Below are positions 11,198 to 47,812 of a DNA stretch of 64,000 nucleotides, in pieces. Numbering within the stretch: the first letter of the stretch is position 1; each line of letters opens with the position of its first letter. The stretch lies in NCBI GenBank assembly GCA_002633005.1, contig NMRA01000391.1, forward strand, positions 362,149-426,148, written 5' to 3'. The notes under the pieces are model-generated. The model had not been told where the DNA came from. It was given only the letters and a program-made list of their open reading frames with translations, and made no database searches. The translations under genes were made by a program, and so were the position numbers. This DNA is from Phoronis australis (Eukaryota; Phoronida; Phoronidae).

Positions 11198-14100
11198 TGA
11201 GATTTAAAAGTGCAGTGGTATTTAGAAGTGTTTAATTTCTTCTGACGATTATTATGACGAAATGACACTCACCAGAGTCTCGGTGTCCTGGGTTTTAACC
11301 CATGTTGCCCAAACCACTTAATTTTATGGTGCTAGAATTTACTCAGAGTCTGTTTGTGACGTATTTACCAATGAAACTTCAGTATTTCATGAATTTTAAG
11401 AGGATAATTGAACTCCGCCGGTATTTCTTTGGTTCACCGGCACGACGAAAAACGATAAAAACCCTGTGGAACACAGAGCCGTTGGGTCCAAGTCAGTCAT
11501 TTTGCAACAGACAGAATATTTGATCATTTAAAGTTTACATCCCACTCCTATAGAATTTAATTAACTGACTAAAACTCTGAAACATTTCACTGTATATGAA
11601 TAATTCTCGTAACTAGTTTATAATGATATCACGCGTGTCTCGCGTTTTCCGCCTTTTCCTAATATTTGAACAGCGACCACCAACAACTATGTCTTGTGGA
11701 AAGCAAATACTATGAACCCTCTACACGTCATTTTAGACAACTTATAGCTAGGACTCGGTCTCAACTTGTTCCTTAGTGATTTCTGAGTTAGGAAACAATT
11801 GACAGTCGATTCATTGACACCAACACGAACAAGTTGATTTGATGCGCCGAGCACGGCCTCACACGCTGAGCACGGTCTCACGCGCCGAGCACGGTCTCAC
11901 GCAAAAACAAAATGTCAGTTCTTTCCAAGCCTAGATATCACTTCTTAATCCAGTAACAGACAAGTTGAGTCTAGATTTATAGGGGTATGAAATCTAAACC
12001 AAAGCCTCGTTTTATGTGGAAACGCTGGTTTAAAACGGATTTAAAGTATTAATGAATTGTATTTATTTCTACAGTCACCTAATTACGTCTGTGGATGATG
12101 TTCACGTAAATGTACATAAGTATCATCCCCTGTGCTGCAAACACGCGCCATGTTGTGATATTTGTCACGTGTAAGACAATCTTAGTGTTGTAGGCCATAA
12201 TATTGACTGTGACATAACGTGTTGTTTACATGTTCAATCATTGTCACTGTTGGGCAATCTAGTAATCAGAAAACAAATACGCCAACCTTAATGTACCGTC
12301 TTTTTGTTTTCACGTTGGCAATTACTCAATAAATCGTCTCGAAAATCATTCGTTTCACATCTCCTAACACCATGTTAAACGCCTGGTTTCATCTGAAGTC
12401 TAGGTTAAAAAACTGAGGCTGTTCAGTAATTAAACTTATCTTTATAGCTGTAATTTGATTTTTGGCAGGACGTCAACACTATTGTTTAAAAGTGTGTAGC
12501 CTAACGCCTGGCACATGATGACATGGAACCAACGTTGTAATCTAATGATAACTCGTGAAACGGGGCTCAGAACAACCAAAACTTTGGTTCTGACCCCAGG
12601 AACTAATCTCCAAGCCCAGACTCGACACGGATCTAGACTCTAAATTTAAACAATCACGCAAACTCGTAAGTTTACTCGAAGCGCGTGCCATGCAGTTAAA
12701 GAGATTAAAATCCCCGTGCTCGCTTCAAAACGTGTCGTTCCAACAATGGCATTTCGCCATCGCGTCATTCTGCTGACGTCAAATTGACAATCAAGGATCA
12801 AGACTTTGTTAAGTCGCTTCATGAAACGGTGACTTCGCCAATCTGCCGTTTTAACTTTTATTCAGCTTAGATTTGTTGATAGTGTGATCATTGTGGTATA
12901 TTTCCCTCAAACGATTTTATTACTTCCTTACCCACTTCAAAACAAATCAGCTAATGTCAAACCATGTTACTCAGAAACACAAAGTATTTCTCAAACCTTT
13001 TTATGATTGAAAACGATTTCAATCTCCAAAAAGCAGGGCATCGGCAAGATAAAAACAATAGTTGAAAAACCCTAGACATAACAGTTTCATTTCGATCACG
13101 ATTGATTTATCATTCGGGGGTGACCAGGCCGTTGATGACAGAAACTAAATAATATAATTTATAGCATTGAAATTTTGAGGAAGTTTCCTTCGAGTCATTG
13201 GCCGGGTCCATGATTTTCTTCCGAGAGGCATCTACAGGGTGGTCCTAAAACTGTCCTATTTTATATTTCTACCTGATCTTGTGTTTTACATCTTTCTCAT
13301 GTTCTCACGTGGTGCAGACAACAGGCTCATTGAGAGTTTTTTACCTCAAAGGAATTGAACAATAAGCTATGCAGCAGTGGCTGTAATCAATTTCAGGAGC
13401 CTGAAAGTGTAGCAAATTCCAAGGGGGTCACACAATTGTCGACCTTTTCAGCCAGAGCACCATCCACTAAGGATGGACTGTTGCCTAAGATCACTTTCTA
13501 TTTACATCCAACGAACCAGTGTAGTGTAGTTTTCAATCCTGTGACAGACATCTTGGCAAAAAAGCTTTAGTTTATCGTGATCAGTCATTCTCCGTCTTCA
13601 AAATTTAATTTGTTTTTGTAAAAAAGCAGGCTACAGATTACAATGAGGAAAATCCTCGGATTAGTAACCTCAAAACCCCAAGTTCATGTGACAGACGGTC
13701 GTCCACACAAAGCCTGAATATTATTGAGAGTTCTGGCTCAAAGAGATCGACTGCTATTACCTTTATATGATACTCCTATGAAATTTGGTTTCACCAAACA
13801 CTAAAAAGTGGTCCTTCGAGCAGACGCATGGCTCCTGCCAAAACTTCGCCGCCACCGTCTTTGTGTTAGAAGTACGATTTGTGAAAAAGTAGGCTTCAAC
13901 GACTTTTATCCGCTGTTGCTTAGTGTGCCTTCCAATCTGATCCATATTCGTGTCAACAGAATATCTCCGGCCTACTGTCTATTGCATCTGAAAAATACTG
14001 AAAAATGCTGCAGAAGACAAATTTCACATATGTACAAAATAGGACGCCTTTTGGGCTAACCTGTAAACACCTCCGGTTACCCCAAGATCCCCCTTGCGAA

Positions 14101-14620
14101 TCACTCACATGTCCGCCGAGTCGCTTTATATTTTAAATTGATTTCAAGTCAATGTTGATCAATTGTTGTTTCCGTATAGTGAATTTTCAAATTCATGTAT
14201 TCCAAATGTTACTTTCCTACAAAAATGGCAATTCCCAATGTGATTCATTTACAATGATACACCAACGCTGACACTTCTTGGTAGTTGAATTCACAAGACT
14301 GTATGGGAAAGAAACATTCGAAACCCAAAAGATATAAAAGTACAAATGAACCGGCTAATTTACGTTTTGTTTCATATCTCATCTCTTGTGCGTCACAATC
14401 CCACACAAACGTCTGCTAATAATCTCAGCAGAAGTTGACGTCTGTGTAACAGTCCCAATATAGAGCAAGAAACCCCAAGAGAATTTTAATTCGACAAAAT
14501 AAACGGGAATCTTTCACTCAAAGTGTCATATTTCGACGTCATATGTTATTTTGGTTACAAATGGAACAAAAACAATTCAAAGTAACTGAAACTGCTAGTA
14601 ATCGAAACGCGGACACAACA

Positions 14621-14680
14621 AACCAAATCACCGTTTTAATGCAAAACGCAAACCAAATCACCGTTTTAATGCAAAACGCA
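14621..14680. repeat. Perfect 30-bp tandem duplication
   Basis: Two identical 30-base units lie head to tail (14621-14650 and 14651-14680), starting AACCAAATCACCG and ending GCAAAACGCA. Identity suggests a recent event. Confidence 0.9.
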
Positions 14681-15783
14681 AAATAACAACGTAATAAGCC
14701 ATACACAAAATGCCGTTAATTGTCAACCACGATCAAATAAAATCAACAACGCTTAGAGTATTCATTAACACGCGAATCGTACCCAAATGTCATGTCTATC
14801 AAATTGGCATGTTTCACGTAATTCTCAGAATTTTTAAACACTTTTCAAACGCTTTAGACTTCATCAGAATATACACATACGAAATTAAATAGGTACTTCG
14901 TGTCTGTTGACTAAGAACCGTGTTTGATTAGATATTTTTGTCCGCTAATCGATCACTGACATCCGGAGTGAAGATATATAAATGGTCATTCGTAGTGAAT
15001 TGATTGGCAAAAGATGATTAATGGGAAGTTTAATCAGTTAATAGTTAATTACAAGTTATATTCTCCTTGCTTGTTGGATATGAATGTACAGCATCGATCT
15101 GCAAGGCATTGCCTATTGAGGCAAATACCGTTCAACTGTACGCTGACTAATCACGTTGCGAATTCCCGGGGAGTAATATTAGTCCTAGCGAATTCCATAA
15201 GGAATAAAAATTGACACGTCTTATTAGCTACAAATGCTTTAAGGTAATGCGCTACCTTCGTTACCAAGGTTTTAATTTAGACTCATAAAACTGACATATT
15301 TTTTAGCAACTTTGATGATCTCAGAATCTAATATGTACACAAATATTATCCCCAATTGTTCGTAATCGTGAGCCTTTTTAAAACTTTGTTTTTACAGATA
15401 TCGTCGTAATTTCCACAAATATCATTTTTCCATGAAACTTACAAATTCTGTTTTTTATCAAGTTACTTACAAAAGCCGGAGAACTCCACTGTCAATGAAG
15501 ACAGGCACGCATTTGTAGCTAACAGTATTAAGAAACAGAAATTTCACGTTTCGTGCGTATAAATGTGTTTGCGCAAAACTTGGTGATTCCATGGAAATGG
15601 TGTTTAAAAAAACGCAATCATGTGATGACGAACACCTAGGCAATGATTTCGTGAACATATTGCGTTAGTCAACTATATCGGAAAGTTTTATCAGAAACTC
15701 AATCCTTGGTAAAGGCGGTAGCCTATTACCTTACAAATTGATTGAGACTCTGATAAGTCAGTAACCTGTTCACCTGCATCTTT

Positions 15784-15819
15784 TAGTTTAGTCTTGTATT
15801 AAAACACAAGACTAAACTA
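15784..15819. repeat. Hairpin with 14-bp perfect arms
   Basis: Arms TAGTTTAGTCTTGT (15784-15797) and its exact complement (15806-15819) flank an 8-base loop (ATTAAAAC). There is no T-run or gene nearby that would make it a regulatory structure. Confidence 0.75.
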
Positions 15820-17226
15820 TCTTACGTTTTTCTGTCGACACAGCTCACAAGGCAAGTATTAGCAGAGAAACAAGGTTCTTACTAGGATCATATTCCAACG
15901 TTGGTTTGGTCACTACAAGTTACTTTGTTGGCAAGCCAAGAATGCAAATAATTAATATTTACGATGGGCATTCGAAAGGAAGTCATCAGAAAATACAAAC
16001 AAGAATTGATCACACTCCGAAAGAGAATCCAAAAGTTAAACACTGCTGCTTGTGTTCGTGTTCGGTTTGTGCGTGTGGAACAAATGTAATCAGTAGTGCT
16101 AATGCACTTTCTAGCAGCGAGGCACAGCGTAACAGTACATTAGTTTTGTTAAATGAATTGAGAAACAAATAGTTGTGTTTGCAAATGTTTTTTTGGGGAA
16201 TTGTAACAGTGATAGAAAGGTGAATAGAATTGATATGGCGTTTTTATGTTCATTTAAAATCATTTTCAGGCTGCCACTGTGTGCGTGGTAAACACATTGT
16301 ATCGGTTGTGTTAGTTAACAATACATTCAGCGAGTTGGTAATAAGCAGCCTAATGTTCGTTATTGATTTATGAATTTCGAAGGGCGTACGCGTTTTTGGC
16401 GTCATTTGCATTAACTAAACTAGTTGTAATTATACGTTCGTTGCTGTGCTGTCCTCTGATTCTGTTATTTTCACCACCTGAACGCTTCAAAATGTTTGTC
16501 CACGTCATTGTTTCCAGTTGGTTGACTTTACAACAATAGTTTCGCCAGGGTCGGTAATTAGTCTCCAACAACAGGCCTTAAAATCAATGTCAATTACATT
16601 TCATCCGCTCACATTTTTTTCTTAATGGCACTATATTAAAAGAAAACGATTAATGAACATTTGCACTGCAAATATTGTGAACAAGCTCTCGATCAATTCA
16701 AAGTCAGTGATTATTTGTTTTCTTTTTATCATCTATTCTCAAAATACCAAGAATACAACTAAACAGGTTGTTTGACGTGCCAAAGAGGACAATCATGATT
16801 GTTCTCCACCCTGGTGTTCGTTCGATCCTATGCAGTAAATCGGACAGATTTTCGTTATCGATGATAGGACAGGGTTCAGTAACCAAATATCTATTGTAAC
16901 ACATTATAGATTTTAAGGCAACTGTGTACTTTTTCTATCAGTTCACAATTATTTATTTATCTTCAATTCACGAAATCCTGAATTAACAAAGAAAAGTTTT
17001 ATGTTTAAAAAATCATGTCTTGAGGGTTGTCTTCGTGTGAGTATGTTTTCCTGCTCCAATCGTAATTTTTCACAAAGATCGACATAAGTTTTGCGTTAAC
17101 CTTGAAAATTCTGTTTAGTAATTTTGTTAGCTACAAAAGCTTGTATGGTGTTTCTGTCAATGTTTTTTAGTTTGAGATTTGACTATCAAAACTCAAGACT
17201 TTATTGAAAACTTTTCGCGAAACACT

Positions 17227-17432
17227 GTCATTTCACGTTGACCTTACAGCACCGTATATAAGACATGTCATTTCACGTTGAGGTTGCAGCACTATATATA
17301 TGACATGTCATTTCATCTTGATCTTACAGCACTGCTGTATATATGACATGTCATTTCACGTTGACCTTACAGCACTGTATATAAGACATGTCATTTCACG
17401 TTGACGTCACAGCACTGTATATAAGACATGTC
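17227..17432. repeat. 40-bp tandem satellite, 5 units
   Basis: Five units of about 40 bp, each containing GTCATTTCACGTTGACCTTA and CAGCACTGTATATAAGACAT. Every unit carries a TATATAA- or TATATAT-like core. The third unit has a 3-bp insertion (CTG). No gene starts nearby. Confidence 0.9.
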
Positions 17433-20400
17433 TGTTTTTAAACGTAACATGTTCAGATGACTGCAAGGATCGAAAATATTTTTGTACACGCGTTTTATTT
17501 CCATGTTTTAAAAATGCAAGGTTTCATGGGTTGCACATGCGTGCATTGATTGAGAACAAGACACAGCCATCAGTTTTAATGACGCACACACTATATTTAC
17601 TGAAACATTTTCATTCCTAGAACAAGTGACAAACTGTGAATTCATTTTATAAAAAGAAACATTGCAACATATTTGTGTTTTACAATGACATTATCGGCGA
17701 CTTGTTTTCTGAAATCGACACCGATGCGAAATTGAACTCACAACATCATTTGTCGCAGCCCAACACATAGCTGTAGGAGCTAAAAATCGTTAAATCGCAG
17801 AGTAATATAAGCGAATTTAACCAGTAAAGTCATAGGCCTTGATTTCAGCGAATGCCTGGCAGACAACGGTGTGACTGAAGCGGTTTGTAGTAAAACACGG
17901 TGTAATGTTCAGCTGGGGAAGTAGATGCTCCTGCATTAACGGCAGAGTTAATGTAAATTCACTTTATTTCAAAGAATGTCTGACAGACAATGACTGGACA
18001 AGAAATGACAATTCGTAATAAAAACACAAAAACACGGGTTTTGTTGTTTTATAGTTCTGGGCCCGGTCTCTAATCTTTGTACTCGAAACGAACTCAAAAC
18101 TATTTTTGGCAATTTCTCTGCTCCTTTTGTGCGAACTTAAGATAATTGGTTAACAGCCTGTGCTCGAATACACTATAGTTTATGCATAGGAGTTTCTAGT
18201 TCAAGTTTGCCCTTGAAGACCCTTATATTCGTGCTACAAACTCGAGTAAAAACTCAAAATTTTGAGTTCAAACTCGAACTTATTGCTTTAATATTGGGTT
18301 TACAAACTGTGAACTAAGGGCAATAAATTATCTACGTAAGTTATTGTGTACTCGAGCATAGAATAATAGACACTTATCTTGAGTTCGCCCAAAAGTAGAG
18401 TAAAAAATGCCAAACCTAATTTCGAGTTCCATTTTGAGTAAAAAGATTGGAGACCTGGCCCTGGTCACAGTTAATAAATTCAGAAAATATTACCCATCCA
18501 ACAAATGTCCCCAAAATACGTGTTTCGGCGGTGAAACCGACTGTGTTCCTTTAAAGAGTTCCCACCATGCATTTTTTTTAGTTTTTTTAAGTTTCAATTA
18601 GCTAATGTGAAATGAATACCATAAAATCTAATTAAATGAGCACTTTTAATGTCAAATAGTCGCGATTTTTTTTACAAATTTTTAATAAAAATTAGTTATT
18701 TTAAAGTTTTCCGCTAAATAATGTAATGACATTTATCTTATTTGGCCAGCAGGGATGTGTCATAATGTATACCAATGTCGTAACAACGTTAAGTTTGTAG
18801 GATGAATATCAAAATCTTGTTCAACACGGTATAACATTGCGTTGTGGGGTTAACACCGAAAATCGGCTCTCCTGGCCGATATCTCGGGTACAAGGTCGAG
18901 TCCTTGACTTTTGGTCATAATCGATTATTTTTCTGTTGTAATCGATCACCGGCCCATAACCACTGCATAGGTTTTCAATAAATACGTCACTGTTAATCGA
19001 CTTTTCTACTAATTACTGTCTCGTCTGTTTGTAAGCTTGACTTCTTTGTTAACTCGTGTGCCAAGGTCAAGAGAGCTACACTAAGGGATGAAACAACGAA
19101 CGATGAATATGTTTTTATTATTATTGATTTTCTCAGTGTACCATATATGTGTTACTTTTTTATCCGTTGTGTTTATTTGTTTTATGCAGTCGTAATATAA
19201 TTTCCTTATAATTTCAATTACCTTTTTGTATAATTTTAGTTGTATCATTTTGTAAATTTGACCACAGTAGTGGGAATTAGCTCAACACTTTCCTGTGTAA
19301 CGCAGGACATTTTTTAATTGTACTCTATCATTATTATTATTTTTATCCTCGTTGTCTTGCCTTTTTCTTTCCACGGTAACATACACGTCACATATTTAAT
19401 CAATTAATCAATAAAACAATATATAGCAAGGAACCAAGTAACGATTTCGGTGCAGAGAGTCAGGAAATGTTTGAGGTCCTCGAGTACAGTTGTAATCCAA
19501 CGACGAGGTTGCTATTATAGGCCCGTTCGTGCGAGTCTTTTTGCGACTTTTCCGGGAATTTCGGAAAACTTATTTCGTGAACACAAAAATTGCTGCTTTA
19601 TTGGCTGTGTTCATTAGATTAAAAATTTTGGGACAAAAATTCTGACCTTTGTTGCAAGAAATCATTTTGCAAAATGACACGCGTGAACGGGACATTTAAA
19701 ACTGCATTTTTGACAATACATACAAAGAATTGGCTGTTAACACGTACATGACACATCGCAAATTTCTCGAAATTTCTTGTACTGAAACATACGCAGAGTC
19801 GCCAAGAATCGTCTTCTGAAGGTGTATAATATTATGTATGATAAATACTGTTTTTTTCTGTAGGATTGTTATCAGGCTAACTGGGAGATTGATTGATAGA
19901 GAGGATTAGACAAACGTATGGTTATTTCAACACAAATAACCGGAGCTGCCATGGTGTTCTCATACATGTACGGTACCTGTCGTGGCCGAAGTTTGCTTTT
20001 TACCAAACAAACAAATGATTTTGAGTCTGATGATTACATACTTTTCACACGGGCAAAAAGTTCGGAGTTTCCCAATTAAGTCGAATACTAAAAACGAACT
20101 CTGACCACATTGCCCCCAGCAGTTATGCACAGCAAGGTACAAAGCGCATGTGCGTTGAAGTGATTGGTTTCTGAACCCTAAATATGGGATAAAGTAAACA
20201 ATATTAGTATCTAATTTAAGTGTATTTTAATTTTCATCTACTTTCCAAGCTGCACAAATGCCTCGCCGCAAAATCAATAAAAACAATGCTTGTAAAAAAG
20301 TCCCACAACCTGGGACAGATATATCGGCTATATGAACCTGCCTTCCATTTCATTAATCAACTGAGACCAATTTTATAGCAGTTTGTACTCTAGATCAAGA

Positions 20401-22876
20401 GTTCGTTTCTTTAGTGGACTCGGAACGCTGGTTTATAGACGCTGCAAATTAAACAAATTTATTCTCGCTGCCAAACCAATAAAAATAATGTTTGTTAAAC
20501 AGTAAAGTGCAACCTGGGAAGCTTAAATTCAATTAAAGGGTAATAATAGGTTTCACAGCCGAAAAACGTATGGGACAGTTGTTAAATGGGATAGAATTTA
20601 TTGGAGATATTACTTTTGAAACTGCTACAATACCTGTTGTGTTTTTGCGATTTTATTACAAATTGCCAAAGTTGTCTGCTAGGCATTCACTGACGGAAAT
20701 CAAAGCCTGCGCCTTTACTATTTGGGTAGCTTGAAAGTATACCAAGTGCAGGCAGTTTCCAGTCTCTGTTCCATGTAAAACACTGAGAATCTGAACAGTA
20801 CACTGTAGGCGCAAAGTCAAAAGATGATACCAAAGTCAATTTTCCATCTTTTACGAGTACCGTCGCTGCAAATACGAAGCCGGCTATTTAAAAACTAACA
20901 AAAATACATTAAATGTCAATTTTCACCGCATAGCTGGCCATTCGTGTGAAATTACTATGAGTTGGGAGATAGTTAGTCTGTTAAAACCTCCAGATCAGTT
21001 TTATAGACATCAACTGAAACTTACTTGCCGGGTGTTAACCAGCCAGTTTCTTTTTTCTGAAGTGCTAATGTTTCACTCGGCTAGTTCCAGCTTCACTGCC
21101 AGCAAGCCACGTTTGAATCGGTGGGCGCCTACTTAAATTCTCCAGGTCGTTTAAACACCGGATCCTGGTGCAAATGGGCTCTCTTAACGAGGAAATTTTC
21201 CACTGTTACTGGAATTACACTTTACTAAATTATAGTTTGTTCAAGACACTGCGGAGTTCATCCTGCTTTTATTTATTTGTTTTTGTTCGGCAGTACATTG
21301 ACTGAGGCTCCGGGGGGACTGACTCAGTCTCGTCCGGCTTATGGTAGTTCTATTCCTGTCAATCGGCAGGAGGCTCACTTTGTAGAGCAGTAGCCTAGAG
21401 ACAGATATGAATCATGGCATCATTTGAATCTAGTCAAAGGGGATGTTCCCAGCCAAATTTTGATATGTGTGTCGGACTCCGGCATATCGGCAGTAGGTAT
21501 TCTCGCAGGCCGGTGACCCGTGCGTACGCCGGTCCAACTGAAACTTGAGCTAATGATGGTGTTTTCGTCGAGGCCCAATTTTAGAGGTCCATTTCATAAT
21601 GATGAGCCATTTAAAATCCCGGTTGCCCGGTTAGGCCTACTGGCATTGGAATTTTGAATCGTCCGCCCAAACAGGGTCACGATCTCCGTGTTCCGATGCT
21701 CATTTATTGGAAGACCTGGCACAAATCAATGGGCGAATAAGATGATAATTGTTACATTAACGTCTTATCATTGGACCTTGAGTGTATCACATAATATCAC
21801 AAATGTCACTATTCATTCAAAAAAACAGCACGAAAACGCAAGTTAGAGAAATTTACAACGGAGTGTACAAAAGGAGGTCAATGTACTAATAGAAATTTAC
21901 AACTAGAATAGTATTTCGTTTTCCTTTCAATTCTATTTGTAAACCTTTCGTTCATTGGACAAAATATGTAATTGAAATCCTACTCTTGTGCGTTATTTCT
22001 AAATTTTAGGAGCAAGTAATCAAGTTTGACTATATTCCCAAGTTTAAAAAGTTCCTAAAATTCGAGAATACTTATTTATTTATGTCATGCTTCCACAAGA
22101 ATAGGAAAGGTTTACTCTTCTAGTTATTGTCTGAACCAATCAGCTTATTCGTAGCAAAAGCAGGTGTGTTCGGTTATTTACTAAAACAAGTTTGGTTGCT
22201 GTGTGAACGAACTGAAAATAGCTCCGTTTTAACCAGAAGACGAGTGTCTAGAAGAGATCAGGTGAATACTATTACCAGCTTCAGCAACACACTTTCTGTG
22301 GTCAACTTTCAGTCTTTCACCGCTTGCGATATTTGAAATTGCATTCCTGAAGTCGTTGAGCACGACTTCGTTAGAGCCGCACAGCCCGGCAGCGGCAGTG
22401 AGTGAATAGTGACGACAGTGCACTAGTCAGTGGCACGACAGTGTACCACACTGCTACTGTACTCACGTATTCTGGCTAAGTGCTTGAGGTTTGGGATGTG
22501 CTACTTCTCAATTACTTCAAAACATTCCTGTATTATAACATAATTATTCTCTGTTCACGTTTTCATCACAAGAATTCACAATCCCAAATTAAAGAATTGT
22601 CCATTAAAAAAGGCCTGTTTTGTAAACACGACTCCTTTGCCGGTTTTCGCTCAATTCCACCACTGGCACCAGAAGAAACCCCCAAAAACTACTCTTGTTT
22701 CCAAATGGCATACAAGTTACAAGTAGGGCAGTAGGCCTACATTAAGTTTTGCTGTCTTTTTTCAAATCACGATCGACTTAAACTTTATGACAAAGATACT
22801 GTTGATAAAATGGCGTGGGGAATAAGGCATTTGTCTGGACGGAACATGTTGACATTTCTGCATATATTGCCGACTT

Positions 22877-23026
22877 CATGGGCGGCACAGCACTGAAAAA
22901 AGTGGGGGGCTTAGGCCCCCTCATCCCCCCCTGTGATGCACCACCTATAGACCACGTGCGGCGTAGTCAGTGAAAAAAAAAGGGGGGGGGCTATAGCAAC
23001 CCCCAGCCCCTATGGTGGGCCATGTT
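22877..23026 (-). mobile_element. Two copies of a tiny G/C-rich inverted-repeat element
   Basis: Two head-to-tail units (22877-22943 and about 22957-23026) match the complement of 56519-56587: CATGGGCGG, a CAGCACTGAAAAAAGTG phrase, then runs of G around CTATAGC, and GGTGCACC-like ends. The 56.5-kb copy has perfect 13-bp terminal inverted repeats, so these look like MITE-type sequences about 70 bp long. Confidence 0.6.
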
Positions 23027-23940
23027 TCTACCCATTACTGTATTTTGGTTCACTTAGGCCATGCAGCAACTACAGGTATAACTAACATTTTTAGTTGCAA
23101 CTTGTAGACAAATTTGTGTTTCAATAGGCGACTAGCCTCTAGAGCATGTCTTTAAATAGTTATTTACGGACAGGTGACATATCTAGTGTTCAGTTCCAGA
23201 TCGTCAATCAAATCTTTGGCACTAGTGAGTGACTATTTAAGTATTCAACAAGTTCAGTGTATGCTCTCCTGGTAGAAAATTTCTTCTTTCTTGACGATGT
23301 GCCATAAAGTTTTAATAATTAAAAAATAATAATTTTGCATTTTCCCCAAATACCTCATCTCTAACGTCAGCTCTAGTTGCTTGAAGCCATATCACACAAT
23401 AAAAACAGAAACTCGCCAAAAGTAAGTGTTCATCATTGAGCAACATCGTGCGCTTGCTTCAGAAAATAAAGAAAAACCCCTACACTATTTAATTGAATTA
23501 TTTATTTCTGTTCAAATTTGTGACAATTACGTCCAACTATTTTGGAATGCATATTGTGATGTATATCCAACATGTATTGTGTTAAATCACTGTCATTGAT
23601 CAAGGTAATTGCCTTGAAACTATAGTCACTTCTTACTAGTGTGCTACCTTGGATTTCTAAACTAACTAGCTATCGAGAGTGATCATGAACACTCACCTTC
23701 TCTTGTGATTGCTCGTTTACTCAGAGATTTTGTTAAGTGTCGGCCATCAGACTGGGTCCGATTTATTTTCTGAATGTCCGATTGATTTTACTTTAGTCCA
23801 GACATTTGGCCAATTTATTTCTAGTAATGGTGTAGACAGAATTTGCACTCTCTGCCATTCAGTGTTTGTCGCGAACTCAACAATTCAGGGCAAAGAACCA
23901 CTTCGTTTGAAAGTTTTACTTTGCATTCTCTGCTGATCAA

Positions 23941-24012
23941 TTTAGGACAACGTTTGGTCTCCATACTCTAATCTTATTTAGGACAACGTTTGGTCACCAT
24001 ACTCTAATCTTA
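23941..24012. repeat. 36-bp tandem duplication
   Basis: Two units (23941-23976, 23977-24012) beginning TTTAGGACAACGTTTGGTC differ at one base. Confidence 0.85.
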
Positions 24013-24149
24013 TTGGGTGTTGCTTTTGCATTTCTCTCGTAGACGAATACTATTTGTTACTTTTGATGCATTTCTCAGGTCATCAGCGAATCGAAATTGA
24101 GCTCATTTCATTAATTGTAAGGAGCTTTGTTGGCTAATCTAATATTTAT

Positions 24150-24920
24150 GATTACCCCCTTTAAAAACTGCCATGCCATTCACTCTTTACTTTGACAGCT
24201 GCATTGCGCGACATTTGAGTTTTCAGGGGGAGTAATTGCGACAATGTGGACAGCCAGTATCGTCTCTGTTTTTCATTATGAAATGGCGTGCACATTTGAC
24301 GCATAGTAATGAAAATAGAGTCGTGTTGTCTAATGCGAAAAGGCCTAAAAAGACTGTGGATTATTTTACAAGTCGAGAGTTGTTCCACGTACACAAATTG
24401 ACTTAGATGCTTGTATGATAGATGATCCAGTTCCTGATCCGAATTGTAGTGGTAATGAGGCTCAGTCAACGAAACGCAATTTATATGCCTACTGTGACTG
24501 ATGAACCTCTTAAAGTACAATTTTTATCGACAACATCGGCATCCAAGTTCTTACAGTTGGCTGCAAAATTGAGTGTTAGTGGTTATCAACCAGAAGAGCA
24601 AGTTTGGAATGGCATAATTACAACCTTTTGACAATCCAGCAAATATATCTCTAGAAATATTGGTTTTATCTGGCCTTTCTTTTCCATACAAATACATGGA
24701 AAACGCTCGTGAAGTGGTGGATCTAGTGTACTTGATTACGTATTCAAGATCTTGGACCTAACCATGGACTCGATGTTGTGCATTTTTTGCAAGAATTTTA
24801 ATTCCTGTGGCATGGAGTTTACTGTTGTCTGTACCAACTTCAGAAAGGATGGAATGTTGAATTTTAATTGACATTACGAGAATATTCACCATAAGAAAGC
24901 TGTACACGTGTAAGACATGA
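24150..24920 (+). pseudogene. Possible decayed zinc-finger-type coding remnant
   Basis: Across several frames, broken by stops, the plus strand gives protein-like pieces such as KRPKKTVDYFTSRELF near 24340 and, near 24770, a CxxC followed by a spaced H-x4-H (MLCIFCKNFNS ... HYENIHHKK). This resembles the single zinc finger found in many transposon-derived proteins. The match is from memory and weak; a chance pattern is possible. Confidence 0.2.
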
Positions 24921-25440
24921 GACTGAGAGAAAACATAAACTGGAGGTTTCTGGACCGTCGAGCCCAAGCAATACCCAAGGCCTCTGGGATAGTGTATACC
25001 TGGGATGATACTAAATGAGGGAAAACCTTCTGGGGAAAGTACCTTTCTTACCAGTTTTGGAAATGAGTTGTGATTTTCATGATTTAGATTGAAAATGGCT
25101 ATCTGTATAAACCATTTTTTGTGTCCAAAATAACTTTTGGTTCGCTGGCATAGTTACACACCCAAATGGGCATTTTTGCATTCTTGTCATATATTACAAG
25201 TGAATTGGCATAATTATTTGCATAGACCAATCCAATGTGTCAGTACCTTGAACTTACAAATTTGAACTGAAATGTTAACGCTGTAATCTGAAACTTATTG
25301 AGCCTGGTCTGCAGCAATAAGGAACTCTAAATTCTTCCCTAGGCCAGAACTCGCCTCTAAACCGACTAAGGAACAATGTTAGACCAATTTTATGGTGGTA
25401 AGTGGTCACCGTGGTAACCACAGGTTTAATGCTTCTTTAA

Positions 25441-47812
<22,372 letters not shown>

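Larger units (their letters stand above)
11198..17226. other. Intergenic, mostly featureless
   Basis: No convincing gene. It holds an R2 core (11738-11785, minus), the tandem GCGCCGAGCACGGTCTCAC-type motif around 11850-11900 (three imperfect copies), a perfect 30-bp duplication (14621-14680), a hairpin (15784-15819) and a 41-codon charged frame at 15964-16089 that may be a stray exon. Confidence 0.5.

Noticed and set aside
24161-24520. Minus-strand 119-codon frame
   Set aside because: His/Ser-rich with no domain; the plus strand of the same stretch gives more protein-like but broken pieces.
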